Shown piece by piece: positions 1-6,617 of a DNA stretch of 31,419 nucleotides (positions are counted from its first letter, which is position 1; every line of letters starts with the position of its first letter). This stretch comes from Euryarchaeota archaeon UBA136 (lineage in GTDB: Archaea; Thermoplasmatota; Poseidoniia; MGIII; CG-Epi1). Under the pieces are notes generated by a model. It was given only the letters and a program-made list of their open reading frames with translations. It had not been told where the DNA came from and made no database searches. A program made the position numbers and the translations under genes. The stretch spans positions 1 to 31,419 of the forward strand of contig DAXQ01000030.1 of NCBI GenBank assembly GCA_002506485.1. The letters run 5' to 3'.

Positions 1-1
1 C

Positions 2-208
2 TATATTCGCCGTCGCAGCCCTAGCGAATGGAAGATTGTACATCAGAGGATACTCACTGTAGCTGCAGTTCTAGTAGTGGCCCTACATGCCATTCTGGTA
101 GGGACCGACAAAATGCTAATCTACGCGTCTTTGGGGGTTATTGGAATAATTGTTCTTGGGGTGGCGGGCCGGTACTGGTATCGGGGTGATGCGCGTCGCC
201 CTGAATAG
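2..208 (+). CDS. C-terminal end of a membrane protein (5' truncated by window edge)
   Basis: An open frame enters from the left edge and ends at TAG 206-208, giving 68 residues. It contains two hydrophobic stretches, roughly residues 17-33 (VAAVLVVALHAILVG) and 39-55 (LIYASLGVIGIIVLGVAG), so it looks like the last two transmembrane helices of a membrane protein with a basic tail (RYWYRGDARRPE). There is no recognisable family motif in what is visible. It was too short for a standard ORF list. The composition is that of real membrane protein rather than random frame, but the call rests on hydrophobicity alone. Confidence 0.5.
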   Translation, partial: YIRRRSPSEWKIVHQRILTVAAVLVVALHAILVGTDKMLIYASLGVIGIIVLGVAGRYWYRGDARRPE

Positions 209-309
209 CTCACCGTTACATCATTATAAGTTACGTAAGCTTTGACGTAATCAAGGGCCAAAGGAGGAAAGGCGGCGGCACTATAGCCTTCATCGAGGAG
301 TTATAGGTC
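209..309. other. Intergenic stretch, no gene seen
   Basis: About 100 bases between the left-edge gene and a small convergent gene. It has purine-rich patches and a short T run near 321-326 just inside the neighbouring gene's end. I see no tRNA-like or hairpin structure here. Confidence 0.4.
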
Positions 310-567
310 CTAACGGCGCCTATTTTTTCTAGTTTTAATCCGACCTCGTAAATGTAATATTTGGTCAAGCAGACCGTCTTCACTAGTAATATGATACATT
401 ATCATTGCTGTACAGCAACCGAGAATAAAAAACCCAGAAAACAGAAACGACAAGATTAAGACTATGTTAAATTCTAGATAAACATGACGCCAAAGCAGCT
501 TGTAATTCAAAACAACAGGAATAGCAAGACACAAGGTGCAAAGTCCTATTCGGAGGTTAGAATTCAT
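310..567 (-). CDS. Small two-helix membrane protein, unknown family
   Basis: The 85-residue product has two strongly hydrophobic segments, about residues 7-26 and 33-58 (FNIVLILSFLFSGFFILG), and ends in a very basic tail (RGRIKTRKNRRR). That layout suggests a small integral membrane protein with a cytoplasmic basic tail. I do not recognise a family. It starts with ATG at 567 and is divergent from the VOC gene (start 634), with 66 bases between. A plus-strand frame through this stretch (484-633) is the upstream extension of the VOC frame and does not look like protein, which favours this gene. Confidence is moderate because the call rests on hydrophobic pattern only. Confidence 0.5.
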   Translation of the reverse strand: MNSNLRIGLCTLCLAIPVVLNYKLLWRHVYLEFNIVLILSFLFSGFFILGCCTAMIMYHITSEDGLLDQILHLRGRIKTRKNRRR

Positions 568-633
568 GGCTCAGACTTCCTCATCCGGCTTGTCTTAAGC
601 GAATTCCTAAAAAGAAGGCATTATTACCATATT

Positions 634-1044
634 ATGCGACCGTTTCATCTCGCCTTTCCTGTTGATAATCTGGATAAAACTCGTGAGTTTTATACTACCA
701 TACTAGGATGCAAAGAAGGCCGCAGTTCAGATCGCTGGATCGATTTTGATATGTATGGCCATCAGGTAGTAGCACACTTGGTTGATGAGCTTGAGACTGT
801 CCAAACTAATCCGGTTGACGGAGATAACGTCCCAGCCAGCCATTTTGGTGTAATTCTCGAGATAAATGATTGGAATGAGTTAGCCAAACGTCTGACCGAG
901 TCTGGGATAAAATTCATCATAGAGCCCCATATCCGTTTCAAAGGTGAATCTGGTGAACAAGCCACCATGTTTTTCTTGGATCCGTGCGGAAATGCTCTTG
1001 AATTCAAATCTTTTAATAGTGGCGGCATGATATTTGCCAAGTAA
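634..1044 (+). CDS. VOC (glyoxalase/dioxygenase fold) protein
   Basis: A 136-residue protein of the vicinal oxygen chelate superfamily. The start MRPFHLAFPV gives the typical first strand with a metal-ligand His (residue 5), followed by the 'DNLDKTREFYTTILG' helix of paired beta-alpha-beta-beta-beta modules. A second module has SHFGVIL (His) and ends with FFLDPCGNALEFKSF, where the Glu is the usual last metal ligand. The size fits a single-chain VOC domain. The frame is open upstream to 484, but the first 50 residues are unlike the family, so I chose ATG 634. A TATA-like CCTAAAAAG lies about 25 bases before it. The ZIP transporter follows after 3 bases, suggesting one operon. The substrate cannot be told from sequence; related proteins act on glyoxals, catechols or antibiotics. 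Confidence 0.85.
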   Translation: MRPFHLAFPVDNLDKTREFYTTILGCKEGRSSDRWIDFDMYGHQVVAHLVDELETVQTNPVDGDNVPASHFGVILEINDWNELAKRLTESGIKFIIEPHIRFKGESGEQATMFFLDPCGNALEFKSFNSGGMIFAK

Positions 1045-1047
1045 TCT

Positions 1048-1860
1048 ATGGAATCCCAAACATTAATCTTCGTGTTTGCAGCAATAATGTTCGTTGCAGT
1101 CGCTATGTTTGGTTATATTCCTATGAGTTTAGACCTGTCGTCCATTCGTTTAAAACAATTGACTGCAATAGGAGCGGGCGTTTTGATTGGTTCAGCTTTT
1201 CTTGTAATAATTCCAGAAGCTTTAGAAATTTTTGAAGGCCATGAAGAGGAAGAAGAAAAAGAGGGCGAAGAACATGAAGAGGGAGAAGAGAGCCATGTTG
1301 AACCATCGACAATGGGTTTAGCAATATTGGGTGGTTTTGTATTGATGCTTCTACTGGAAATATTCGGACTTCCTCATGCCGTTCATCATGATGAAGATAA
1401 ACATCTATTGGGTCTTTCGGCAACAATTGGATTGATAATCCATGCTGCTGTAGACGGCCTTGCAGTTGGAGCTTCGGTTTCAAGCAGCACTGAAACGGGT
1501 TTGATTGTATTCGTTGCAATAATGCTTCACAAAGGACCAGCGGCTTTTGGCCTTTCCTCCTTTTTACAACACATCAAGATCGATAAGATGAAATCACAAA
1601 TGTATCTGCTTCTATTTGCTTTATCTTCACCGATAGTAGCAATTCTATCTTTTTTTACATTACAGGATTCCACCTTTGCTACCGACGATAACATAGGCCT
1701 AGCTTTGATGTTTTCAGCAGGCACTTTTATCTATGTTGCAACGGTCGATGTCCTTCCTGAAGTCCATAGTCATGATCATGAAAATGAGGCACCCACTTGG
1801 TTTGTGATTTTTGGCATGATTTTGGTATTTTTGACAACCCTAATCTCTCACGGTCACTAA
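1048..1860 (+). CDS. ZIP-family metal transporter, ZIP9 (SLC39A9)-like
   Basis: A 270-residue integral membrane protein, probably moving Zn2+ (or Fe/Mn) into the cytoplasm. ZIP hallmarks are present: IIHAAVDGLAVGA (His132, Asp136 in the metal-binding helix) and IMLHKGPAAFGL (His161). About seven to eight hydrophobic helices are visible. A Glu/His-rich cytoplasmic loop at residues 61-86 probably binds metal. The pattern HAAxDG / VAIMLHKxPAAFGL / SAGTFxYVATVxVLPEV and the His-rich C terminus (SHGH) match, from memory, the eukaryotic ZIP9 subfamily better than bacterial ZupT. It sits 3 bases after the VOC gene, likely co-transcribed. The family call is firm; the ion and the ZIP9 affinity are inference. 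Confidence 0.92.
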   Translation: MESQTLIFVFAAIMFVAVAMFGYIPMSLDLSSIRLKQLTAIGAGVLIGSAFLVIIPEALEIFEGHEEEEEKEGEEHEEGEESHVEPSTMGLAILGGFVLMLLLEIFGLPHAVHHDEDKHLLGLSATIGLIIHAAVDGLAVGASVSSSTETGLIVFVAIMLHKGPAAFGLSSFLQHIKIDKMKSQMYLLLFALSSPIVAILSFFTLQDSTFATDDNIGLALMFSAGTFIYVATVDVLPEVHSHDHENEAPTWFVIFGMILVFLTTLISHGH

Positions 1861-1908
1861 AATCACCTTGCCGGTTGCTTTATATCGATGATTCTGTGCT
1901 TGTAGAAT

Positions 1909-2052
1909 ATGGAAGGATATTGCGTAAAGTGCAAACACAAGAGAGAAATAGAGAACGGAAACGAGGTTACAATGAAAAACGGTCGCAAAGCAATGAAGGG
2001 ATCATGCGGCACCTGTAGCACCGGAATGTACCGTATTCTTGGTAAAGCATAA
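1909..2052 (+). CDS. DUF5679 small Cys-rich protein
   Basis: A 47-residue ORF opening MEGYCVKCKHKREIENG and continuing VTMKNGRKAMKGSCGTCS. Two CxxC pairs (YCVKC and SCGTC) should form a small zinc ribbon. The pattern, including the KNGRxAxKGxC segment, is that of the widespread small DUF5679 family, whose function is unknown to me. It has its own promoter signal: TTTATAT at about 1880-1886, 23-29 bases before the ATG, fitting a leaderless transcript. It lies 48 bases after the ZIP gene. The protein is short enough that automatic callers may miss it. Confidence 0.82.
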   Translation: MEGYCVKCKHKREIENGNEVTMKNGRKAMKGSCGTCSTGMYRILGKA

Positions 2053-2118
2053 TTTCAAGTAGCGAATCATTTTTTTAGCTACTAGATAGTGGATACGCTC
2101 CCAAATTAAGGTGCTTTT
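2053..2118. other. Convergent intergenic gap with short inverted repeat
   Basis: Between two convergent genes there is an inverted repeat AGTAGC (2058-2063) / GCTACT (2078-2083) with a seven-T run inside the loop (2070-2076). It could help termination on the plus strand, since archaeal termination needs mainly a U tract. The evidence is weak. Confidence 0.3.
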
Positions 2119-2565
2119 CTATACTAATAGCACGATTGCAAGTAAAATTACACCTGTTAGAATTTTAATCAAGACTCCAATCAAGAGATATCCGAATATT
2201 GTATTTTTTTCCTCAGACATTACTGAATCTTCAATAAGTTTCACGTTCCTCTGGTTTGATTTCCACGCGGCATCAAATAAATCACCTATAATCGGTATGC
2301 ACCCAATAACAAATTCCAGAGCCACATTGCCGAACATTCGAATAATGGTGGCTTTTGGCATTCCCATCTTAATCCCAGCATGCATAATGTAGATAGAAAG
2401 CACTCCTCCGATTAGATCACCTCCGCCAGGAATAAGGCCGATTATGGGATCAATGCCTATTTTGCGTTCAGTACCTGGGATAGTGATAGCCTCATCCAAA
2501 TTGTGACTGAGTCTCTTCAAACGCAGCAATTTTTCTTCATTGAGTTCCTTTTGTTCGTCATTCAT
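2119..2565 (-). CDS. DUF4112 membrane protein
   Basis: A 148-residue protein of the DUF4112 family, recognised from the conserved segment GIDPIIGLIPGGGDLIGGVLS followed by helices and the second GxIPIIGDLFDAAWKSNQRN block near residues 95-115. It has a charged N-terminal helix, two central amphipathic or membrane segments and a final strongly hydrophobic helix. Its function is unknown. I chose ATG 2565 rather than 2586: it gives an 8-base overlap with the upstream ArsR gene stop and has an AAAGGAAAG stretch a few bases upstream as ribosome-binding site. The overlap implies translational coupling with the regulator. Confidence 0.85.
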   Translation of the reverse strand: MNDEQKELNEEKLLRLKRLSHNLDEAITIPGTERKIGIDPIIGLIPGGGDLIGGVLSIYIMHAGIKMGMPKATIIRMFGNVALEFVIGCIPIIGDLFDAAWKSNQRNVKLIEDSVMSEEKNTIFGYLLIGVLIKILTGVILLAIVLLV

Positions 2566-2890
2566 TTTGGTCTTTCCTTTGTTCATTCAAGAAATTCTGA
2601 ATTCTGTTCCTTAGTATGCCCTCAACCTTACTTTCCTTTTTTATACTTATCGTCGATTTAAGCCATTCTTTCATTTCAGGATTGATTATACTATAAAATA
2701 TGTTTCTTCCAATCCGTTTCTGATTTATTATCCTAGCATTTGATAGCGTGGCAAGATGTCTTGATACGGTGGTCTGATCTTTCCTCGAGATTCGGGTCAG
2801 ATCAGTTACATTGTGCTCTTTGATCATTAAAGTTTGTACTATTTTCAATCTGGTTTCGTTTCCCAGAGCCTTGAAAACGAGAATATTCAT
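2558..2890 (-). CDS. ArsR-family winged-helix repressor
   Basis: A 110-residue DNA-binding protein. It opens with the typical ArsR helix ALGNETRLKIVQTLM, then VTDLTRISRKDQTTVSRHLATL as the helix-turn-helix, and IINQKRIGRNIFYSI as the beta wing. The metal-binding ELCVCDL-type cysteine motif of classical arsenic/zinc sensors is absent, so its signal is probably not a thiol-bound metal. It overlaps the DUF4112 gene, suggesting that the regulator and a membrane protein form a unit. Its own promoter contains inverted repeats, so autoregulation is likely but unproven. Confidence 0.88.
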   Translation of the reverse strand: MNILVFKALGNETRLKIVQTLMIKEHNVTDLTRISRKDQTTVSRHLATLSNARIINQKRIGRNIFYSIINPEMKEWLKSTISIKKESKVEGILRNRIQNFLNEQRKDQNE

Positions 2891-2935
2891 TAATTATATG
2901 TATATATGCACATATATTAATATAAGCCCACAAAA
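2891..2935 (-). promoter_or_regulatory. ArsR promoter with inverted repeat (candidate operator)
   Basis: Read on the minus strand, the stretch before the ATG holds CTTATATTAA (TATA-like, about 30-40 bases upstream) followed by TATATGTGCATATA, a perfect 6-bp inverted repeat with a 2-base spacer, and then another AT-rich run. The repeat lies between TATA and start, where a repressor would block transcription. Very AT-rich DNA makes chance palindromes common, so confidence is limited. Confidence 0.45.
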
Positions 2936-2940
2936 ATAAC

Positions 2941-3774
2941 CTAACTTAGACCGGCAGCCGCAATGAAAGCGAGCATTGCAATACCCATTCCCTGTTTGAG
3001 ATTCTTCTGGCCTCCAAAATAGTCCTCCTGCTTTGCATTGTAAATTCCAAAAAGCATGGTTCCGTTGGCCAAGGTTATTCCCCCCAAGTAAGCATTGGAG
3101 GCCATACCATCGAATTGATCCATTGCAGTATAGCTCAGTCCGATAGCAATTAACAGGAATAGAATGGCCACCCTCATGGAATTTTCAATTCCGATACTGG
3201 CTGGAAGAGTACGCCTGTCCCTATCACCTTCCAGATCCTGTATGTCCTTGATAATCTCACGGGTTATCGTAGCAAGAACTGCCAGACCAAACATCCATAG
3301 AGTAGGCCCTGGGTCGTTAACAGCCATTCCTGCAAACAGGAATACTGCACCCGACATCAGGCCGACAGTAATATTGCCCGAGATTCCAGCCGCCTTCAGT
3401 CCGTTTTCGTACGCAGTTAGTAGTAGTATTCCGATTAATGCGATAACAAAGGGCATTTTATTCTCAAGAGCAAAAAGGAGTATCAGGAGTCCCGAGCCCA
3501 GAAGTGCCTGTGCATATATTGAGGCCGTATCGGCGGAGATGGACCCTGAAGGTATTGGCCGTTCGGGGTGGTTCTCCTTGTCAGTTTTCCGATCGTTGTA
3601 ATCATTTAGTGCATTACCCCCACCGACTAGTATCATTGAGCATACGCAACAGATGGCGACTTCAATCTGGAAGTCCATGATTTCAGGTCCAGCTGCAATG
3701 AACGACCCTGCGATTACTGCTATTGCAGTCAGAATCATATTCCCGGGTCTGGTTAGAGCAAGATATGGGTTCAT
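2941..3774 (-). CDS. Geranylgeranylglyceryl-phosphate geranylgeranyltransferase (UbiA family, DGGGP synthase)
   Basis: A 277-residue UbiA-type membrane prenyltransferase that adds the second geranylgeranyl chain to make the archaeal ether-lipid core. The two Mg/diphosphate motifs are visible: NDYNDRKTDKENHPERPIP (residues 57-75) and REIIKDIQDLEGDRDRRTLP (172-191), separated by hydrophobic helices. The start segment MNPYLALTRPGNMIL is typical of the archaeal enzyme. Length fits the family (about 275-300). Its ATG overlaps the stop of the upstream CsaA-like gene by 4 bases (ATGA type), so the two are translationally coupled. Confidence 0.93.
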   Translation of the reverse strand: MNPYLALTRPGNMILTAIAVIAGSFIAAGPEIMDFQIEVAICCVCSMILVGGGNALNDYNDRKTDKENHPERPIPSGSISADTASIYAQALLGSGLLILLFALENKMPFVIALIGILLLTAYENGLKAAGISGNITVGLMSGAVFLFAGMAVNDPGPTLWMFGLAVLATITREIIKDIQDLEGDRDRRTLPASIGIENSMRVAILFLLIAIGLSYTAMDQFDGMASNAYLGGITLANGTMLFGIYNAKQEDYFGGQKNLKQGMGIAMLAFIAAAGLS

Positions 3775-4106
3775 GCAACACGACTTCCTAGTTCACAATC
3801 AGGGTCAGGTTTCAAAAGACGAACGGTACCATCCTTTTCCACACCCCCAAGGACTAGAATCTCTGACATTAGTGGGCCTATTTGCTTAGGTGGGAAGTTG
3901 AAGACTGCAACCACATCTCTACTCAGTAATTCTTCCTTCGTGTAGTTCGTAATCTGTGCAGATGTCTTACGGATACCCAAGGGGCCAAAATCTACTGTCA
4001 GGATGTAAGCTGGTTTTCTGGCCTCTGGGAAATCCCTGACATCGACTATCCTCCCGACCCTCATGTCGACTTTGATAAAATCATTCCAGTCAATCGTCTC
4101 GCTCAC
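3771..4106 (-). CDS. CsaA-like / EMAP-type tRNA-binding OB-fold protein
   Basis: A 111-residue single-domain protein of the tRNA-binding (CsaA/YgjH/EMAP-II) family. The conserved core FIKVDMRVGRIVDVRDFPEA, then KTSAQITNYTKEEL and VVAVFNFPPKQIGPLMSEIL, is clear. Family members bind tRNA, and bacterial CsaA is described as a secretion chaperone. The start is GTG at 4106, which aligns with the usual family N terminus. A TATA-like GATAAAAGA lies about 30 bases upstream in the 58-base divergent region shared with the nitroreductase. It leads a two-gene operon with the ether-lipid prenyltransferase; no functional link between them is obvious. Confidence 0.92.
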   Translation of the reverse strand: MSETIDWNDFIKVDMRVGRIVDVRDFPEARKPAYILTVDFGPLGIRKTSAQITNYTKEELLSRDVVAVFNFPPKQIGPLMSEILVLGGVEKDGTVRLLKPDPDCELGSRVA

Positions 4107-4164
4107 AGGGATGTATCAAGCCACCAATACAAAGTCTTTTATCCAAAAAACGGGATAATAGCCT

Positions 4165-4833
4165 ATGACCAATCATCTTTTTGAACCTTATAGCAGTTAT
4201 AGACAATATTCTATAGAGGAAATGCAAAAACGGTCAAAGGAATTCTTGAAGGGAATTGTAAGAAGGCGAACTGTCAGGGATTTTTCTGATAAGCCTGTTC
4301 CTAGAGACATAATCGAGAACTGTATCAAGGCTGCAGGGAGTTCACCAAGTGGTGCCAATCATCAGCCTTGGCACTTTGTGGTGGTTACAGATCCTGACAC
4401 AAAAACAGATATTCGTAAAGCTGCAGAGGAGGAGGAACGTTTGCTCTATAATAAAAGAGCCTCTAATGAGTGGCTGGAAGCTTTAGCTCCGTTGGAAACC
4501 GACGAGAATAAGCCATTTCTCGAGATCGCGCCTTATTTGATAGTCGTTTTTGCCGAGTCCTACAGTTTGGACATAGATGATAACAAAATCAAGAATTATT
4601 ATGTTTCAGAATCCGTGGGTATAGCTACAGGAATACTGATCACGGCACTTCACAATGCAGGCCTAGTGACTCTGACCCATACTCCCAGCCCAATGAATTT
4701 TCTTCGCCGTATTCTGCGAAGGGGCAAAAATGAACGAGCATTCATTATTCTAGTCACAGGTTTTCCGGCCGAAAATGTGAAAGTCCCAGTCCTAGGAAAG
4801 AAGAATTTTGAAGACTACACTTCGTTTATCTAA
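4165..4833 (+). CDS. Nitroreductase-fold flavoprotein, iodotyrosine deiodinase (IYD)-like
   Basis: A 222-residue FMN enzyme. RRRTVRDFSDKPVP (33-46) and SSPSGANHQPW (59-69) are the FMN-contact motifs; ESVGIATGILITALHNAGL is the core helix. Within the fold it matches iodotyrosine deiodinases: the active-site lid has Glu91, Tyr95 and Lys116, with the same spacing as Glu157, Tyr161 and Lys182 of human IYD, which bind the amino acid part of iodotyrosine. The LVTLTHTPSP stretch also mirrors the IYD LVTVTTTPL motif. A likely reaction is reductive dehalogenation of halotyrosines or a related aromatic amino acid. There is no membrane anchor, unlike the vertebrate form. Its stop overlaps by 4 bases with the convergent M28 peptidase stop. 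Confidence 0.9.
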   Translation: MTNHLFEPYSSYRQYSIEEMQKRSKEFLKGIVRRRTVRDFSDKPVPRDIIENCIKAAGSSPSGANHQPWHFVVVTDPDTKTDIRKAAEEEERLLYNKRASNEWLEALAPLETDENKPFLEIAPYLIVVFAESYSLDIDDNKIKNYYVSESVGIATGILITALHNAGLVTLTHTPSPMNFLRRILRRGKNERAFIILVTGFPAENVKVPVLGKKNFEDYTSFI

Positions 4834-6584
4834 TCCAAGTAGACGTTCAGAATCGGTCTTTCATCCATATGGAAGAAACTGTAGGTGGCCCACCAGGTTA
4901 TCATATCCAGAGAATTAACTAAATTGTTAGTTCCAGTCGCGTTGTTTCCATACGCTTTGGCTTGAGTGTCCATCCAATCCTCCATCTCCTCTAAAGTGTC
5001 ACAGGTTTGGTGGTAACACCAGTAGCCGTCTACCAACCCTCCATAACCAAGAGTAATGGTACCTAGATTATCCTGAAAGGACGCATGATCACTTCGGGCA
5101 GTAGTGTCCTCGTAGATTATTACTTCAGGTCGATTCTTTTCTAACCACACATCGTATTTCCAGGTACTATCGCTATTATTATCAGATCCAACCAGAATAT
5201 CCTGCTGCATTGAAACATTGATCGCATCGGCCCCAATCCACTGACTGAGATAAACCATATCTGGCTGGTCGATTTTATTGTAGTTCAGTGAAGGCCCAAT
5301 GTAAATTCTCATAGGCCATACCTCACTATCCTTAGGATATCCGCCTGTATCGGGTTGTGGGTCAGGATCACAGTTTCCGTCACCTCCATGTTCATCATCA
5401 CAGGGGGCGCCACCACCACCTGGCCAGTTGACTCCGGCCATGTCAAGATTGATGTAATTCGTTACAGTTACTCCTGGGTGATTATCATCTAACGTCTCGG
5501 TCCAATAGTCACTGCCTCGCTTTCCTCCTTCTTCACCGGACCACAGACAGAAGACCATCGTCCTTCGAGTGTCATAGGGCATATCTGCCATTGCTTCGGC
5601 TGTAGCTAGCACCATCGATGTTCCCGCAGTGTTGTCGTACGCTCCATATCTTGTCCCGTACGTCCTTGAACCAGTGTCATGCGGATCGACCAGTCCAGCG
5701 TTTGTAGGAGGAGCTATATCAAAATGGGCTCCAAATACCAACCATTCATCAGCGTATAGAGTTCCATCTCTAAACCCACAAATATTGTATGCTTCAGGAT
5801 TCTGATTTCCCAAAACATCAGTCAAATCAAATCTCTGCGTTTCTACGCGAAGACCATAAGCCGTCATTTCAGCAATTAAAAATTGTGCAGCGTCTTCATA
5901 GGCTAAATTTCCTTGTCCCGCCCATCGGTCTAAATATCCCGTAGCAAAATCTGGAGGTGCCCCCAAAGAATCATCAGTTATTCTAGCAATGTTGTTGTAT
6001 ACCGTTCGACCATCGACAAAACCAGTAGAGAACAAGCCACCTTCATCTATAGAATATGCTGCCGAGATTGGCCTATCCACAGAGATTCTGATGGGAACAA
6101 CAGTTGCACCCTTATTTTTGGTCAGATTCAGACTATCAAGTGATGTTCCTTCAGATGGGGCTACTCTGGTAACTGCCATACCATCTTCCTTCATCCCATT
6201 CCTATTGACCCATTGATCCCAACTCTCATTTGAATTTCTAATTGGCCAGTTAACTGTACCATATCCAGATAGAAAGACAAAAGTGGAATCAATTCTTGGT
6301 GGAGCTAATGAAATCAACTGCTGGGTTTCCCCAATCCTCATATCCAGTACAGTGCCGTTCTGAACATAGTTGGAGACTGGATCAATAACTAAGTTGGGGA
6401 TGAAAACCGAAAGGTCTTTCTTTGCAGTAATTACAAGCGGCTGGAATTCACCTGCAATCATAGTCCCAGGATTTACCGCAATATCATCAGCTGAGATTCT
6501 GTCCGTGCCCTCATTTTCAAGACAACCTGCCAAAGCCGGCATCAAAAACAGAAATGCAATAGCCACCGAATCAAAACGTTTCAT
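4830..6584 (-). CDS. Exported M28-family metallopeptidase (lipoprotein)
   Basis: A 584-residue zinc aminopeptidase-type enzyme acting outside the cell. It has an N-terminal hydrophobic signal ending in the lipobox LAGC (Cys21), so it is probably lipid-anchored. A non-peptidase N-terminal region of about 200 residues precedes the catalytic part. Co-catalytic zinc ligands are visible: His287 (FGAHFD), Asp317 (AYDNTAG), Glu351/352 (WSGEEGGKRGS), Asp381 (NLDMAG) and His500 (RSDHASF). An Asp/Gly-rich insert at 396-412 may bind calcium. It is the third gene of an IscA-S15-M28 run; the gap to the S15 gene is 33 bases. It probably degrades peptides taken from dissolved protein. Confidence 0.93.
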   Translation of the reverse strand: MKRFDSVAIAFLFLMPALAGCLENEGTDRISADDIAVNPGTMIAGEFQPLVITAKKDLSVFIPNLVIDPVSNYVQNGTVLDMRIGETQQLISLAPPRIDSTFVFLSGYGTVNWPIRNSNESWDQWVNRNGMKEDGMAVTRVAPSEGTSLDSLNLTKNKGATVVPIRISVDRPISAAYSIDEGGLFSTGFVDGRTVYNNIARITDDSLGAPPDFATGYLDRWAGQGNLAYEDAAQFLIAEMTAYGLRVETQRFDLTDVLGNQNPEAYNICGFRDGTLYADEWLVFGAHFDIAPPTNAGLVDPHDTGSRTYGTRYGAYDNTAGTSMVLATAEAMADMPYDTRRTMVFCLWSGEEGGKRGSDYWTETLDDNHPGVTVTNYINLDMAGVNWPGGGGAPCDDEHGGDGNCDPDPQPDTGGYPKDSEVWPMRIYIGPSLNYNKIDQPDMVYLSQWIGADAINVSMQQDILVGSDNNSDSTWKYDVWLEKNRPEVIIYEDTTARSDHASFQDNLGTITLGYGGLVDGYWCYHQTCDTLEEMEDWMDTQAKAYGNNATGTNNLVNSLDMITWWATYSFFHMDERPILNVYLD

Positions 6585-6617
6585 TGTTTCTCCAGAAGAG
6601 CAGTGATATAAGAGATA

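Noticed and set aside
484..633. N-terminal extension of the VOC protein to ATG 484
   Set aside because: The 50 extra residues are unlike the family and overlap the divergent small membrane gene; ATG 634 gives the standard VOC start and a nearby TATA.
1797..2018. 73-residue frame over the ZIP end and DUF5679 gene
   Set aside because: It overlaps two better-supported genes in other frames and has no family features.
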